Source: a virus
DNA: 57,730 nucleotides
Reading direction: 5' to 3' (one strand)
IMG/VR virus record: IMGVR_UViG_3300045141_000380
Location: 1 to 57,730 of that record
Shown here: piece by piece, positions 24,215 to 33,430 of the stretch
Numbering within the stretch: the first letter of the stretch is position 1
How the letters are laid out: each line of letters opens with the position of its first letter
Program-made: the position numbers and the translations under genes
Notes under the pieces: generated by a model
What the model was told of the DNA's origin: nothing
What the model saw: the letters and a program-made list of their open reading frames with translations, nothing else
Database searches by the model: none

Positions 24215-25251
24215 TGCCGACCAATCTCCCGTACGAGGAGGATTTTTTCCAGCGCATCGTCAACGTGAATTGGACGACAGCAGGTGTGGTGTTCGTCTGC
24301 GGCGGCGTCAAAGGCGACGTTCATTATATCAAGGTCGACAAAGACCCGAAAAATCCTCAAATTATCAGCGCAAATTTGCCTGGGGCAGCCGAGATCATCG
24401 GCGGTTCTTACGGTTCAAAAGACGCTCCGGCGTTTGTGCTCATGGGCGTCAGCGGCAACCATGGCGATGGTTTGAATTCAGCTCCAACGACTGTTGTTTG
24501 GCGTTCCACCGATGGTTTGAAATGGAGCCAGGTATTTAACGACGTAGGTTCTAACGTCGTGCCGTTTTCATATCCGTGCGCCGTTACCTACGATCATGAT
24601 GCGCGTTCATTTTTTGGCGCGCTGATGAACGGCGGCAACCCCGATACCGGGGAGGAGGCCACGTTCTATTCCAGAATTATCAGCTCGCAAGACGGCATTG
24701 GATGGGCGGTAGTCGGTGGCGGCCTTATCGGTGGCGACCCGAGCAGTTACGTATCGTCTTTTCCTTCCCAGCACTGCAAGGAGCACGATTGCTTCGATCA
24801 GTTGAATCAGCATGTTCCCGGCGGGATCATGAGCGATAAAGTTGAAAAACCTGCAATTTCCAAGATAATGATGCGCCCCAAAGGACCACCTACTATTCTT
24901 TATGGAACTGGTCAGTTTACATTTTATGCCGGCACGTCGGGCGGCAGTCCTGACGATAGTATGCTCGATGATCCGTTTGTCGGGAAGAATGTCGAAATAT
25001 TTGCTCCAGGGGGGGCGGGCGGATCGTCTGTGGAGATTCCTTGTGCTGTCTGTTTTTGCGTGGCTGGATTTGGTGAGATTTGGTTGGCAGGCGGTTGGTC
25101 TGCGGGGGATTGGACCTCCGCCAAAGGCGTACTGATGTACTCATCCGATGCCGGTAAGACCTGGAAGGTGATCGGCACTGCTGGTTCTGGGATTGTGTGC
25201 GTGTCGGCTGCCCCATTGAAAGACATCGTCAAGAGCAGCAAAAGTCGCTAG
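24214..25251 (+). CDS. BNR/Asp-box beta-propeller-like protein
   Basis: 345 aa; ATG at 24214 overlaps the previous stop. Asp-box-like repeats are spaced through the chain: WRSTDGLKWSQVF (~92), SRIISSQDGIGWAVV (~150) and MYSSDAGKTWKVIG (~310), the last matching SxDxGxTW exactly. Sialidase-like propellers use such repeats, but the sialidase arginine triad is not evident, so a structural or binding propeller on the tail is more likely than an enzyme. Confidence 0.6.
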   Translation: MPTNLPYEEDFFQRIVNVNWTTAGVVFVCGGVKGDVHYIKVDKDPKNPQIISANLPGAAEIIGGSYGSKDAPAFVLMGVSGNHGDGLNSAPTTVVWRSTDGLKWSQVFNDVGSNVVPFSYPCAVTYDHDARSFFGALMNGGNPDTGEEATFYSRIISSQDGIGWAVVGGGLIGGDPSSYVSSFPSQHCKEHDCFDQLNQHVPGGIMSDKVEKPAISKIMMRPKGPPTILYGTGQFTFYAGTSGGSPDDSMLDDPFVGKNVEIFAPGGAGGSSVEIPCAVCFCVAGFGEIWLAGGWSAGDWTSAKGVLMYSSDAGKTWKVIGTAGSGIVCVSAAPLKDIVKSSKSR

Positions 25252-25298
25252 GCTGAGGCGAACCGGAAAAGTCAAGGTCTTTTTAGGAGTTGGCTCTC

Positions 25299-26303
25299 AT
25301 GGCAGTTCTCCCTGTCCCCTATTACTCGCCCTACATGGGGCAGAGCCAGTCGGAGAGCACGCAAGGTTCGACCAGCGCCAGCCAATCCGGCTCGTTCATC
25401 CCCAATTACTCCGAAACCCCGATCCTGGAGAACATCGCCAACTACTCCGCCGCGATGGCCCCGCAGGTCTATCAGTGGGGTATGCAGCAATACGCCAACA
25501 ACCAGGGCAACATCGACGCCCTGATGCGGAATGCGCTGACTTATGCGAGCCCGCAGCGCCAAGCGGTCGACATGGGGATGGCGGAGTCCGGGGTAGCGCA
25601 GGGGGCGGAGGCCGGCCGGCAGAGCGCGATCAGCGACCTGCAGAGCTACGGCATCGACCCTTCGGCTGGACGCTATGCGGCGCTCGATCAGGCCTCGCGG
25701 GTGACGTCCGGGGCCGCGGCAGCGGGGGCCGGCAACCAGCAGCGCATGGCCGACATCGCCCAGGGCAACGCCATGCAGCAGCAGGCGATCTCGGCGAGCC
25801 TGCAGAATGTCCAGACCGGCTACGGGGCCGCCAATGCGGCAAATCAGTTTGCCGGCACCGCCATGAATTTGAAATATTCGCCATTGGGCACGCAGTCGAC
25901 ATCGACCGGTCAGAGCTCCGGCCAGACCAGCGCCGAGAGCACGACCCCGGGCAGCGGAAGTGGCGGCGGCGGCAGCAGCATGTTTAATACTGCTTATGGC
26001 GGGGCGGTGGAGCGGGGGGATGCTTCCCTGTCGTCTTTCCGCGGGTATCAAGCGGGCGGCGAGGTGCCGGAAGACGATGCCACGACCGGCGGGTTCGTGT
26101 CGCAGGATCTCAGCCCGTCCGACGGCGCGCGGGTGGATGACGTGCCAGCGCAGCTGAATGCAAATGAATTTGTTGTGCCCCGCGATGTGTCCTTATGGAA
26201 GGGCCAGGAGTTCTTCTACAAATTGATGGCGCAGGCACGCAAGGATCGCGCGATGGCCGGGAACGGCGGCGGCCAGCAGCAAGTCGGCTATGGAGCATCA
26301 TGA
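25299..26303 (+). CDS. Putative internal virion protein (334 aa)
   Basis: AGGAG lies nine bases before the ATG at 25299. A Ser/Gln-rich start (GQSQSESTQGSTSASQSGSF) is followed by alanine-rich helices (ENIANYSAAMAPQVYQWGMQ ... AAGAGNQQRMADIAQGNAMQ), then a Gly/Ser linker. The C-terminus has DLSPSDGARVDDVPAQLNAN EFVVPRDV, a motif recurrent in phage ejection-type proteins. Overlaps the 904-aa gene by ATGA. Confidence 0.6.
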   Translation: MAVLPVPYYSPYMGQSQSESTQGSTSASQSGSFIPNYSETPILENIANYSAAMAPQVYQWGMQQYANNQGNIDALMRNALTYASPQRQAVDMGMAESGVAQGAEAGRQSAISDLQSYGIDPSAGRYAALDQASRVTSGAAAAGAGNQQRMADIAQGNAMQQQAISASLQNVQTGYGAANAANQFAGTAMNLKYSPLGTQSTSTGQSSGQTSAESTTPGSGSGGGGSSMFNTAYGGAVERGDASLSSFRGYQAGGEVPEDDATTGGFVSQDLSPSDGARVDDVPAQLNANEFVVPRDVSLWKGQEFFYKLMAQARKDRAMAGNGGGQQQVGYGAS

Positions 26304-29014
26304 TGGCACGAGCCAGACGCCAGCGGGCCCAAAAACCACAGGGCTCGAAGCCCCAGAGATCGCAAGCGCAGAGCGCAAGAGCGCCGAATCCGCAAACCTC
26401 GACCGGTTATTACGAGCAGCCGGCGGGTTCTCCTTCGGGATTCACCCCTGTCGCCCATCCGTTCTCGCCGCCCTATCCGTCGGTCTCCAACTCGTTCGTG
26501 CCCGGGATGGGCTATCTGGGCGACCCGCCGCCGCGCATCGACAATCCGTCCGCTATCCCTGCCACCAATACGTTGGCACCTGATAGTGGTGGTCAGTCCC
26601 CCGCCGCGCAGCCGCCGACCGGATACCGGGCCGGCGGAGGCCCGCCGGTCGGATTTGCGCGCGGCGGTGCGGTCAAACCGATCCATCATGTGCTCAACCA
26701 TACGCGCAGGATGTTTGGTCTTCATAGGATCGGCCAGCCGGCGCCTCGCGTCGGATACCAGGGGGGCGGCGAGGTTTTGCCCTATGACGAGGATCCGGCA
26801 CAGTATGCGCCGGAGCCGACGTATGGGCCCCAACTTCCTCTGGAGCCCCCTGCTGCGGTCCCTGATATCCAGCTCGCCGCTCAACAGGATCCTGCGCTCG
26901 CCGAGCAATTACGACGGCGCTATCGCGCTTCGCCCGAGCTGCCGCCAGAGGGACCGGTGACAGCCGAGAGCGGCATCAGGTCCGTATTGGGCGCCGCGAA
27001 GGACAAGCTCCTCGGTGCCGGCGCATCGGCGATACAGCGTGGCGCCGAGACTGCCGCGGGCGCCGGCGGGGGCGCTTACGGCTCGACGAAGCAGGCACTC
27101 GCCGACTACGTCAACGGCGCGAACGCGCTGACGGCCGATGCCCTGCAGGCTCATATACAGAACACCGCCAACGCCAACCAGAACTCAAGCTCAGCCGCGA
27201 TCATCGAGCAGGCGGCCACCGGTTCGCAGGACATGGATCAGAACGCAGCCGTGACGGCCGGATTGCGCAAGCAGTTCGACGGTGCGATGGCCATCGCCAA
27301 GGCCGCGGACGCGCATGGTCATCTGGACAATTCGCTGAAAGCAGCCGCTGCCGCCTATGATCGTCTGCCGGACGGTCAGAGCCTGTCGCTGCAGCGAACC
27401 GCCGACGGCAATGTCCTATCCATGGTCCAGGATGCCGACGGGAACGCCGTCAGTTCTCATGTCATGACGCCGGACCAGTATCGGCATTATCTGGACAACG
27501 CCACATTCGACCATCTTGCGGACAACGGCATCGTCAGGCACCTGGATGGCGCATCGAGTCTTCCCACAACGTCAGGCGCCGCAGCTCCTGCTGCTGCCGC
27601 AGCTCCACCACCTACGGTCAACGATCTCGCCGGGACGGGAACATACACCGTACCGGCCGCCGCTCAGGCCGCCATGGCTCCTCCCGGTGCCCCGGCCGCG
27701 GCTCCCGCCGCTGCGCCGGCGACCGGATATGCGGGCGAAGACCCATCGCGATATGTTGGGAAAGACTCCCCCATTTCCCGGCCGTACCAAGGCAGTCAGC
27801 AGATCACGTATGAGCGGCCCGGAGGATCTCATTCGACCGTCGGCGGGAAGCTGCAGACGCAGACCATAACCGGTCAAAAAACTATAACTGCCGGCCTTCC
27901 ACAAGAATTGAGAGGGGTCAGGCCTGACGGCAGCTTCCGTGTCCCGACAGGAACCGATATGCGGGTTCCGACCGGTTACGATGTCATTCCTTCCGAGGAT
28001 ATATCTCTCGGCAAGATAGCCGTTCCGACCGGGACGGCCATCGGAACCAAGGACGTCGTGAAATACGATGCGGCTGGAAATCCAGTGCCGTTGCGGATCC
28101 CCAGCGTCTGGGATCCGACCAAGATCAGGTACGAAGGCTATGGGAAGGAAAGGTCCGGTCGCGCTCTGTACGACAATCCGCCGCCAGGCAGCGCTCAGCC
28201 CGATCTGAGTGCAGTAATGCCCCGATTGCGCGGCGGCACAGGGTTCGGCGCGCCAGGCGATGAACGAGGCGCACAATACGCAACGACACCTTACGGCTCG
28301 GCGCCGGTATTCAGCGCGACCCCACCTGCACAGACGCTATTTACGCCGACGTACGGCCGCGGCACCGCAAGCGTACCGCCTTCCGCCGGCGACACCTCGG
28401 CCGCAGCCGAGGCGGCTCGGCTGCACCCGGGCACGTCGGAAGCGCAAGCGCGCGCCGGTTATGTGGCGAAAGCCAATCAGGAGGCACAGAAGGAAGCCGG
28501 CAAAGCCGCAGTGGAAGAGAAGAAGCAGACTGCGGTCGAAAAACGTGTGACCGATTTGGAAAATCTGAGGCAAAGCGGGCGAAGAGATATCGAAGGGATA
28601 CGACAGGGTGGTCTGTCCGAGCGCTCGAGAAACAGGCTCGACCAGATGGATCGGCATCTTGATTTCTTGCGGGACAAAACTGTTCAAACGCTCGCGCAGC
28701 AACGTCTGACCGCTGGGGAGAACCAGGCGATCCGATTGTATGACGATGCACTAACCAACGGTCGCGAGCCTCCACCCAACGCTGCAGCGGCTGTGAAGAA
28801 ATTGTTTGGTGAGGCCGCCAGGCAAGGCATGGCGACGCCTGCGGCGCTGCCTCCGGTCACATCTGCGCCCGCTGCCGCACCAGCTCGGCAGTCCGCTCCC
28901 GCAGCGAATATCCCCCCCGGCGCGATCGAGGCCCTGCGGGCAAATCCGGCCCGGCGCGACGAGTTCGATCGCTACTACGGCCCCGGGTCGGCCGCGCGGG
29001 CTCTCGGTCAGTGA
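26300..29014 (+). CDS. Very large low-complexity internal virion protein (904 aa)
   Basis: ATG at 26300 (ATGA overlap; an in-frame ATG follows at once). Residues 1-40 are strongly basic (ARARRQRAQKPQGSKPQRSQ). Residues ~130-175 carry three ARGG/AGG-type turns (YRAGGGPPVGFARGGAVKPI; YQGGGEVLPYDEDPAQY). A helical core spans ~230-380 and Ala/Pro-rich linkers occur near 430-490. Helical, Lys/Glu-rich segments follow at ~735-800. Size, position and composition fit an ejection/internal core protein of a podovirus, which would enter the host with the DNA. No enzymatic motif is visible. Confidence 0.6.
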   Translation: MMARARRQRAQKPQGSKPQRSQAQSARAPNPQTSTGYYEQPAGSPSGFTPVAHPFSPPYPSVSNSFVPGMGYLGDPPPRIDNPSAIPATNTLAPDSGGQSPAAQPPTGYRAGGGPPVGFARGGAVKPIHHVLNHTRRMFGLHRIGQPAPRVGYQGGGEVLPYDEDPAQYAPEPTYGPQLPLEPPAAVPDIQLAAQQDPALAEQLRRRYRASPELPPEGPVTAESGIRSVLGAAKDKLLGAGASAIQRGAETAAGAGGGAYGSTKQALADYVNGANALTADALQAHIQNTANANQNSSSAAIIEQAATGSQDMDQNAAVTAGLRKQFDGAMAIAKAADAHGHLDNSLKAAAAAYDRLPDGQSLSLQRTADGNVLSMVQDADGNAVSSHVMTPDQYRHYLDNATFDHLADNGIVRHLDGASSLPTTSGAAAPAAAAAPPPTVNDLAGTGTYTVPAAAQAAMAPPGAPAAAPAAAPATGYAGEDPSRYVGKDSPISRPYQGSQQITYERPGGSHSTVGGKLQTQTITGQKTITAGLPQELRGVRPDGSFRVPTGTDMRVPTGYDVIPSEDISLGKIAVPTGTAIGTKDVVKYDAAGNPVPLRIPSVWDPTKIRYEGYGKERSGRALYDNPPPGSAQPDLSAVMPRLRGGTGFGAPGDERGAQYATTPYGSAPVFSATPPAQTLFTPTYGRGTASVPPSAGDTSAAAEAARLHPGTSEAQARAGYVAKANQEAQKEAGKAAVEEKKQTAVEKRVTDLENLRQSGRRDIEGIRQGGLSERSRNRLDQMDRHLDFLRDKTVQTLAQQRLTAGENQAIRLYDDALTNGREPPPNAAAAVKKLFGEAARQGMATPAALPPVTSAPAAAPARQSAPAANIPPGAIEALRANPARRDEFDRYYGPGSAARALGQ

Positions 29015-29020
29015 CCGGCC

Positions 29021-32000
29021 ATGGCGGACGACGAAACCAATCTTGTCGATCAGTCCGCTCCCCCGGAGCAGAATTATTTTGCGCAATTCGGCGCTCCTCA
29101 TGCTGTGCCGCAGGAGGATAACTATTTCGCGCAATTTGGTGCTCCTCCTGCGGCACAGCAGGAAACCAACTATTTCGCCCGCTTTGCCCCTCCGCTCGCT
29201 ACTGGCGAGAAGCAACAGGACGCGCAGCCGAAGGAGCCTGAGGCCGAAGGCACGCTCGGCACTATCGCCCGCAAGGTCGTCCACAACGTGCTGCCGACAG
29301 CCGCTGCCATCGGCACCGGGGTGCTCACGGCGCCCGCCGGACCATGGGTGGCGATCCCGGCCGGCATCGGGGCTTTCTGGGGCACATCGGAGCTGCAGGA
29401 GAAAGGGCTCAAGGCGCTGGGCTACGGCGACGAGCACCAGCGGGCCGCCAACGCCCAGGCCAACCCCAAGGCCGATATCGCCGCTGACGTCTTGTCGGCC
29501 GCCATCCCGTTCGGTGTTGGGCCCAAGCTCGCGTTGGCGCAGCGTGCGCTCGGCGGCGGCATCGGGGTGGGCCTGGAAGGGGTTAGCCAGCTGCGGCAGG
29601 GCGAATTCGACCTCACCCGTTTGGGTGTTGCAGGAGCCACGGGCTTCACGTTCAACCAGCCGAGAGCCGGCACCGCGGCGTTCGAGCGTGGTGTAGCAGC
29701 GCTGGGTGCGCGGGCCGTGCCCCACGGCTCGCCCGGAGCGGAAGCAGCCGCCGGCACCGCCGAGGCAAAGCCGGCGCCAACCGAAGCCGGCGGTGCACCG
29801 CAGCCGGTCAACACCAACAATTATGGCAAGGCCGAGCCGAGACCTGCGTCGGCAGAAGAGGCCGCCGGTGGCGTCAACCTCGGGTCCGATCCGACCATCG
29901 AGGCGGCGCTGCGGGCCAAGATGCAGCCCGAAGGCGGGGCGGAGCCCGCTGCAGAGCCGCCGACAGCCTTCGGGCAGAAGCTGGATGCGGAGTTTCCCAG
30001 AATTCCCGATGCCGCCGCACAGGCTCGGCCGCTCGTCGAAGAGCGTGCAGCGCCGCCGGCACCTGCCGCTCCGCCCGAATACAGGGTCACCAATGACACC
30101 GAGACCAACCGGCATCTGCTGTTCCGCGACGGCGAGGAGATCGGCGACTTCGCCAACCGCGGCGAGGCCATGAAGGCGCGCAATCTCGCGCTCATCAAAG
30201 ACACCGCCGCACGCCGGCAACAAGCTGCGCCAGCCGCACCAGCCGCACCAGAACCAGCACGTGCGCCACCACCGCCTGAAGCGACCGCGCAGCGCGCCCC
30301 GGGCGGGGCTGCCGAGCCGGAAGGGACACCCAGGCCGCTCGGCGCAGCGCCATCCCCGCCGCCTAGTGCCCCCCCTGGCGCACCACCTGCGCCGTCACTG
30401 ATGGGCCGGTTGAGCGATTCCCTGCGCACGGCAGCCAGCAAAATCACGGACATCGGTAGCGACCTTCAAATGAAAGTCGCTCCGCTAGCGCGCGGCACAA
30501 AAGAATCCATGGTGGCCGCCAAGGACTGGGCCGACGCGAAAAGGCGCATCAGCTACGAATGGGGCGAGCGTGATCGGCAAATTACAAAGCAGTTCACCCC
30601 CGAACAGCGCAAGCGCGTGTGGGACGCCATGGACGAAGAAAGCGTCATGCGTCAACGCGGCGAGAAGAGCGAGCACATGGGGATAGCCACGCTCACCCCA
30701 GAGGAGCACGCCCTCGCCGAGACGACCCAGGAATGGGCCCGAGATACCTGGGGGCGCATGCGCGACGTCGGCATGGTCGAGGGCGAGGGACTGCCGTACT
30801 GGACGCCGCGCAAGCTGATCAACGCTGCCACCTCGGCGGCTGAAGAAGGTGGGCGCTCCATCAACCGCATCGGCAGCAACCTGAGCACCACGGCTCCGTC
30901 GCTGAAACGCCGCAAGTATCTGGAGGCAGAGCAAACCGAGGAAGCTGCGCGAGCGAGGTTCGGCGAGCAGGCCGAGATCGCGCGCGACATCCGCGCCCTG
31001 CCGCTCGCGCTCGCAGAAATGGAGCATGCAATCGCTGGCCGGCAGATGATGAATGCCATCCGTGAAGCGGGCAAGCGCACTGGGCAGGAGACCGTGGCAG
31101 TAGGCGCGAAGCCGACCGACTCCGAGCACACATGGTTCACCGTCGACCACCCGGCGTTCTACACATGGCGTCCGAAGCTCGAGGAAGCCGACACCGCGGC
31201 CTATCGCGCGGCGGTCGAGCAGACCGGCGGCATCAAGGTGCCGCCAGCCAAGATCCCGCTCATGGATCGCAATGGGGAACCGGTTTTCGAAAAAGTGCCG
31301 CTCTACGTGCGCGGAGATTTTGAAGGGCCACTGCGGGCCACGCTCTCTGAGCCGTCGGGCCTTGCCTACAAGACCGCGATGGACCTCAAAGGCAAGACCA
31401 TGGGGCTGATCATGAACTCGCCCCTGATTCACAACGCGGTGGAGTGGGGCCGCGCCTTGGCGGCAATGCCGGGCAAGGTCTTGACGTTCAAGGTCTATTT
31501 CGACGGCTACAAGGCCAGACAACCGCCCCCTGGCATGGTCGGCGCCAGCCCTACGATGGTCGAAGCGGTCAATGGCGGCATGGCGCCTATCGGTCCGCGC
31601 GGGTTTCACCAAGACATCCACGCCATCATGGAAGAGCCTAACATGGCTCCTGGCCGCTCATGGACCGCCAAGGTGACAGCCGCGATCCCGGGGTTGTTCG
31701 ACAAGAATGCCGGTGATGCCGTGAAGCGTTGGGTCGATAAGGCCGGCGACTTCTGGCACAACACCCTGCTATGGGACCGCGTCGCCGATCTGCAGGCAGG
31801 GCTCTATGTCAACTTCCGCGACAAATACATAGCGAAGGGCCACGATCCACAAGTGGCCATTCGCATGGCCGCGCACGAGGCTAACCGCTTCGCGGGCGCG
31901 CTTCCACAGGAGGCCATGTCGAACGAGGCGCGCAAGTTCGCCAATCTCGTGCTGTTCTCGCGCTCGTTCACGCTGGGCAATCTTGGCGTCATGAAGGATA

Positions 32001-33025
32001 TGCTCAACGGCATGCCGCGCGCCACACTGGCTCAGATAGAGCGCGACATTGGCGCCACTCCGGAGCAGCTGGGCCATATCAAATCGGAGGCCAGGCGCAG
32101 GGCCATCAGTGTTGTCATGCTAGACATGGGCCTGATGTACGCGGGCAACTCGCTATTGCAGAGTGGTCTCAACGTCATGAAAGGCGACAAGACGTTCGAC
32201 GACGAGGCACGTGGCTACGCGGATCGCCTGCACGGCATGATGAAGAACGTGGGCGAGAATCCGATGTCGCTGCTGCAGCCGCTCAAGCTCGCAGAGAAGC
32301 TGTCGTCGACCTCTGAGAACGAGCCTGGCAAGCACGACCGCATCCTGATCGGGCACGCCAAGGACGGCACCGCCATTTATATGCGCAACCCAATCGGCAA
32401 GATCGGCGAGGAGTTCGCCGGCTGGGCCAGCGGTCCGCTCGACATGATCAGGCGCAAGCTCGGCACGGTGGCACGCCCAGCGTGGCAGGTTCTCAGTAAC
32501 GACAAGGGGTTTGGCCGCAAGGTCTACGATCCGAACGCCGATACGCTTGGGGGATACGTGAAGAACATGGGGCGCATTGTGGCGCACTTTTTAACCGCAC
32601 AGGGGCCGGAGGGTCAAATCGGCGCCGCCGCCGATCTCGCCACCGGCCAGGGCGACCCGAAAGTCGCCGCCGCCCAGGCCCTCGGTCCGATCGCTGGCGT
32701 GACGTTCTCGCGTGGGGCCCCAGGCGGGCCTGCTGCCGGCGAACTCTACAAGGCCAGTGAAGAGCATCAATTCAAGGTCAACGAGGCACTCCCGGACATC
32801 CGGCGCATGATCCAGGGCGGCGATGAACAGGGGGCCCGGCAGCGCATGCGCGAGCTCGGCATCCCGCCTGGACTGCAGAACAAATATGTACGCACCACCA
32901 ACAATCCGCAGCTCCGGTTGTCGCCGCGGGCAGTGCGTGATTTCAATCAGTATGCGCCGCCCGAGGTGCGCGCCAGGTTCCAGCGTGACCTGGAACGGCA
33001 ACGGCAACAGCAGGGAGAACCTTAA
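29021..33025 (+). CDS. Giant internal virion / ejection protein (1334 aa)
   Basis: The N-terminus carries three imperfect repeats, QNYFAQFGAP, DNYFAQFGAP and TNYFARFAPP, within ~60 residues, perhaps capsid-binding tags. A hydrophobic Gly/Ala segment lies at ~95-125 (VLPTAAAIGTGVLTAPAG). A long Pro/Ala disordered region runs to ~470 and a helical polyvalent region from ~480 onward (SYEWGERDRQITKQFTPEQR, ANLVLFSRSFTLGNLGVMKD). The C-terminal style resembles large polyvalent proteins of phages. The largest gene here; expected to be ejected and to help DNA translocation. Confidence 0.65.
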   Translation: MADDETNLVDQSAPPEQNYFAQFGAPHAVPQEDNYFAQFGAPPAAQQETNYFARFAPPLATGEKQQDAQPKEPEAEGTLGTIARKVVHNVLPTAAAIGTGVLTAPAGPWVAIPAGIGAFWGTSELQEKGLKALGYGDEHQRAANAQANPKADIAADVLSAAIPFGVGPKLALAQRALGGGIGVGLEGVSQLRQGEFDLTRLGVAGATGFTFNQPRAGTAAFERGVAALGARAVPHGSPGAEAAAGTAEAKPAPTEAGGAPQPVNTNNYGKAEPRPASAEEAAGGVNLGSDPTIEAALRAKMQPEGGAEPAAEPPTAFGQKLDAEFPRIPDAAAQARPLVEERAAPPAPAAPPEYRVTNDTETNRHLLFRDGEEIGDFANRGEAMKARNLALIKDTAARRQQAAPAAPAAPEPARAPPPPEATAQRAPGGAAEPEGTPRPLGAAPSPPPSAPPGAPPAPSLMGRLSDSLRTAASKITDIGSDLQMKVAPLARGTKESMVAAKDWADAKRRISYEWGERDRQITKQFTPEQRKRVWDAMDEESVMRQRGEKSEHMGIATLTPEEHALAETTQEWARDTWGRMRDVGMVEGEGLPYWTPRKLINAATSAAEEGGRSINRIGSNLSTTAPSLKRRKYLEAEQTEEAARARFGEQAEIARDIRALPLALAEMEHAIAGRQMMNAIREAGKRTGQETVAVGAKPTDSEHTWFTVDHPAFYTWRPKLEEADTAAYRAAVEQTGGIKVPPAKIPLMDRNGEPVFEKVPLYVRGDFEGPLRATLSEPSGLAYKTAMDLKGKTMGLIMNSPLIHNAVEWGRALAAMPGKVLTFKVYFDGYKARQPPPGMVGASPTMVEAVNGGMAPIGPRGFHQDIHAIMEEPNMAPGRSWTAKVTAAIPGLFDKNAGDAVKRWVDKAGDFWHNTLLWDRVADLQAGLYVNFRDKYIAKGHDPQVAIRMAAHEANRFAGALPQEAMSNEARKFANLVLFSRSFTLGNLGVMKDMLNGMPRATLAQIERDIGATPEQLGHIKSEARRRAISVVMLDMGLMYAGNSLLQSGLNVMKGDKTFDDEARGYADRLHGMMKNVGENPMSLLQPLKLAEKLSSTSENEPGKHDRILIGHAKDGTAIYMRNPIGKIGEEFAGWASGPLDMIRRKLGTVARPAWQVLSNDKGFGRKVYDPNADTLGGYVKNMGRIVAHFLTAQGPEGQIGAAADLATGQGDPKVAAAQALGPIAGVTFSRGAPGGPAAGELYKASEEHQFKVNEALPDIRRMIQGGDEQGARQRMRELGIPPGLQNKYVRTTNNPQLRLSPRAVRDFNQYAPPEVRARFQRDLERQRQQQGEP

Positions 33026-33029
33026 TCAA

Positions 33030-33197
33030 ATGCCGCTCAAGAAGGGGACCAGCAAGGCGACGGTCTCGGCCAACATCCGCGAGATGAAGGCTGCCGGCTA
33101 TCCGCAGAAGCAGGCCGTTGCGGCCTCGCTCGATACCGCCCGGCGATCTGGTGCTAAGCTGCCGCCCAGACCAGCGAAGAAAGGAGAACAACGATGA
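33030..33197 (+). CDS. Small conserved phage protein (55 aa)
   Basis: The product PLKKGTSKATVSANIREMKA AGYPQKQAVAASLDTARRSG follows the widespread phage pattern MPLxKGxSxxxISxNIxxxxxxGxPxKQAxAIAxxxAxK. Highly basic, one short helical hairpin. It starts five bases after the giant gene and overlaps the next start by four bases. Exact role unknown, but the family is common next to virion genes. Confidence 0.7.
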   Translation: MPLKKGTSKATVSANIREMKAAGYPQKQAVAASLDTARRSGAKLPPRPAKKGEQR

Positions 33198-33406
33198 AAG
33201 CGATCCTAAAGGGTACTGGACCGGTCGACGCCGCTTTTGCGATCGGCGGCCCCGGCGACACCTCGCGCTCGCGCTTCATGAAGGTTCCGGACCCGTTCCG
33301 GACCGACATAGAAAAACAAGACTATGCCAAAACCGGCAAGGGGGGAGAACTATCGGAAATGAGCGGCGACACCAAGAGCAAGCAGCCCATCAAGCCCCGG
33401 AGCTGA
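33194..33406 (+). CDS. Small hydrophilic protein, last gene of the late operon (70 aa)
   Basis: ATGA overlap with the preceding gene and AAAGGAG upstream. Sequence KAILKGTGPVDAAFAIGGPG then RSRFMKVPDPFRTDIEKQDY; no membrane helix, no known motif. It ends 24 bases before the end of the convergent helicase gene, so it is the final gene of the 1-33 kb plus-strand block. Confidence 0.6.
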   Translation: MKAILKGTGPVDAAFAIGGPGDTSRSRFMKVPDPFRTDIEKQDYAKTGKGGELSEMSGDTKSKQPIKPRS

Positions 33407-33430
33407 AAGCGGACCTGACAGCCAGCACGG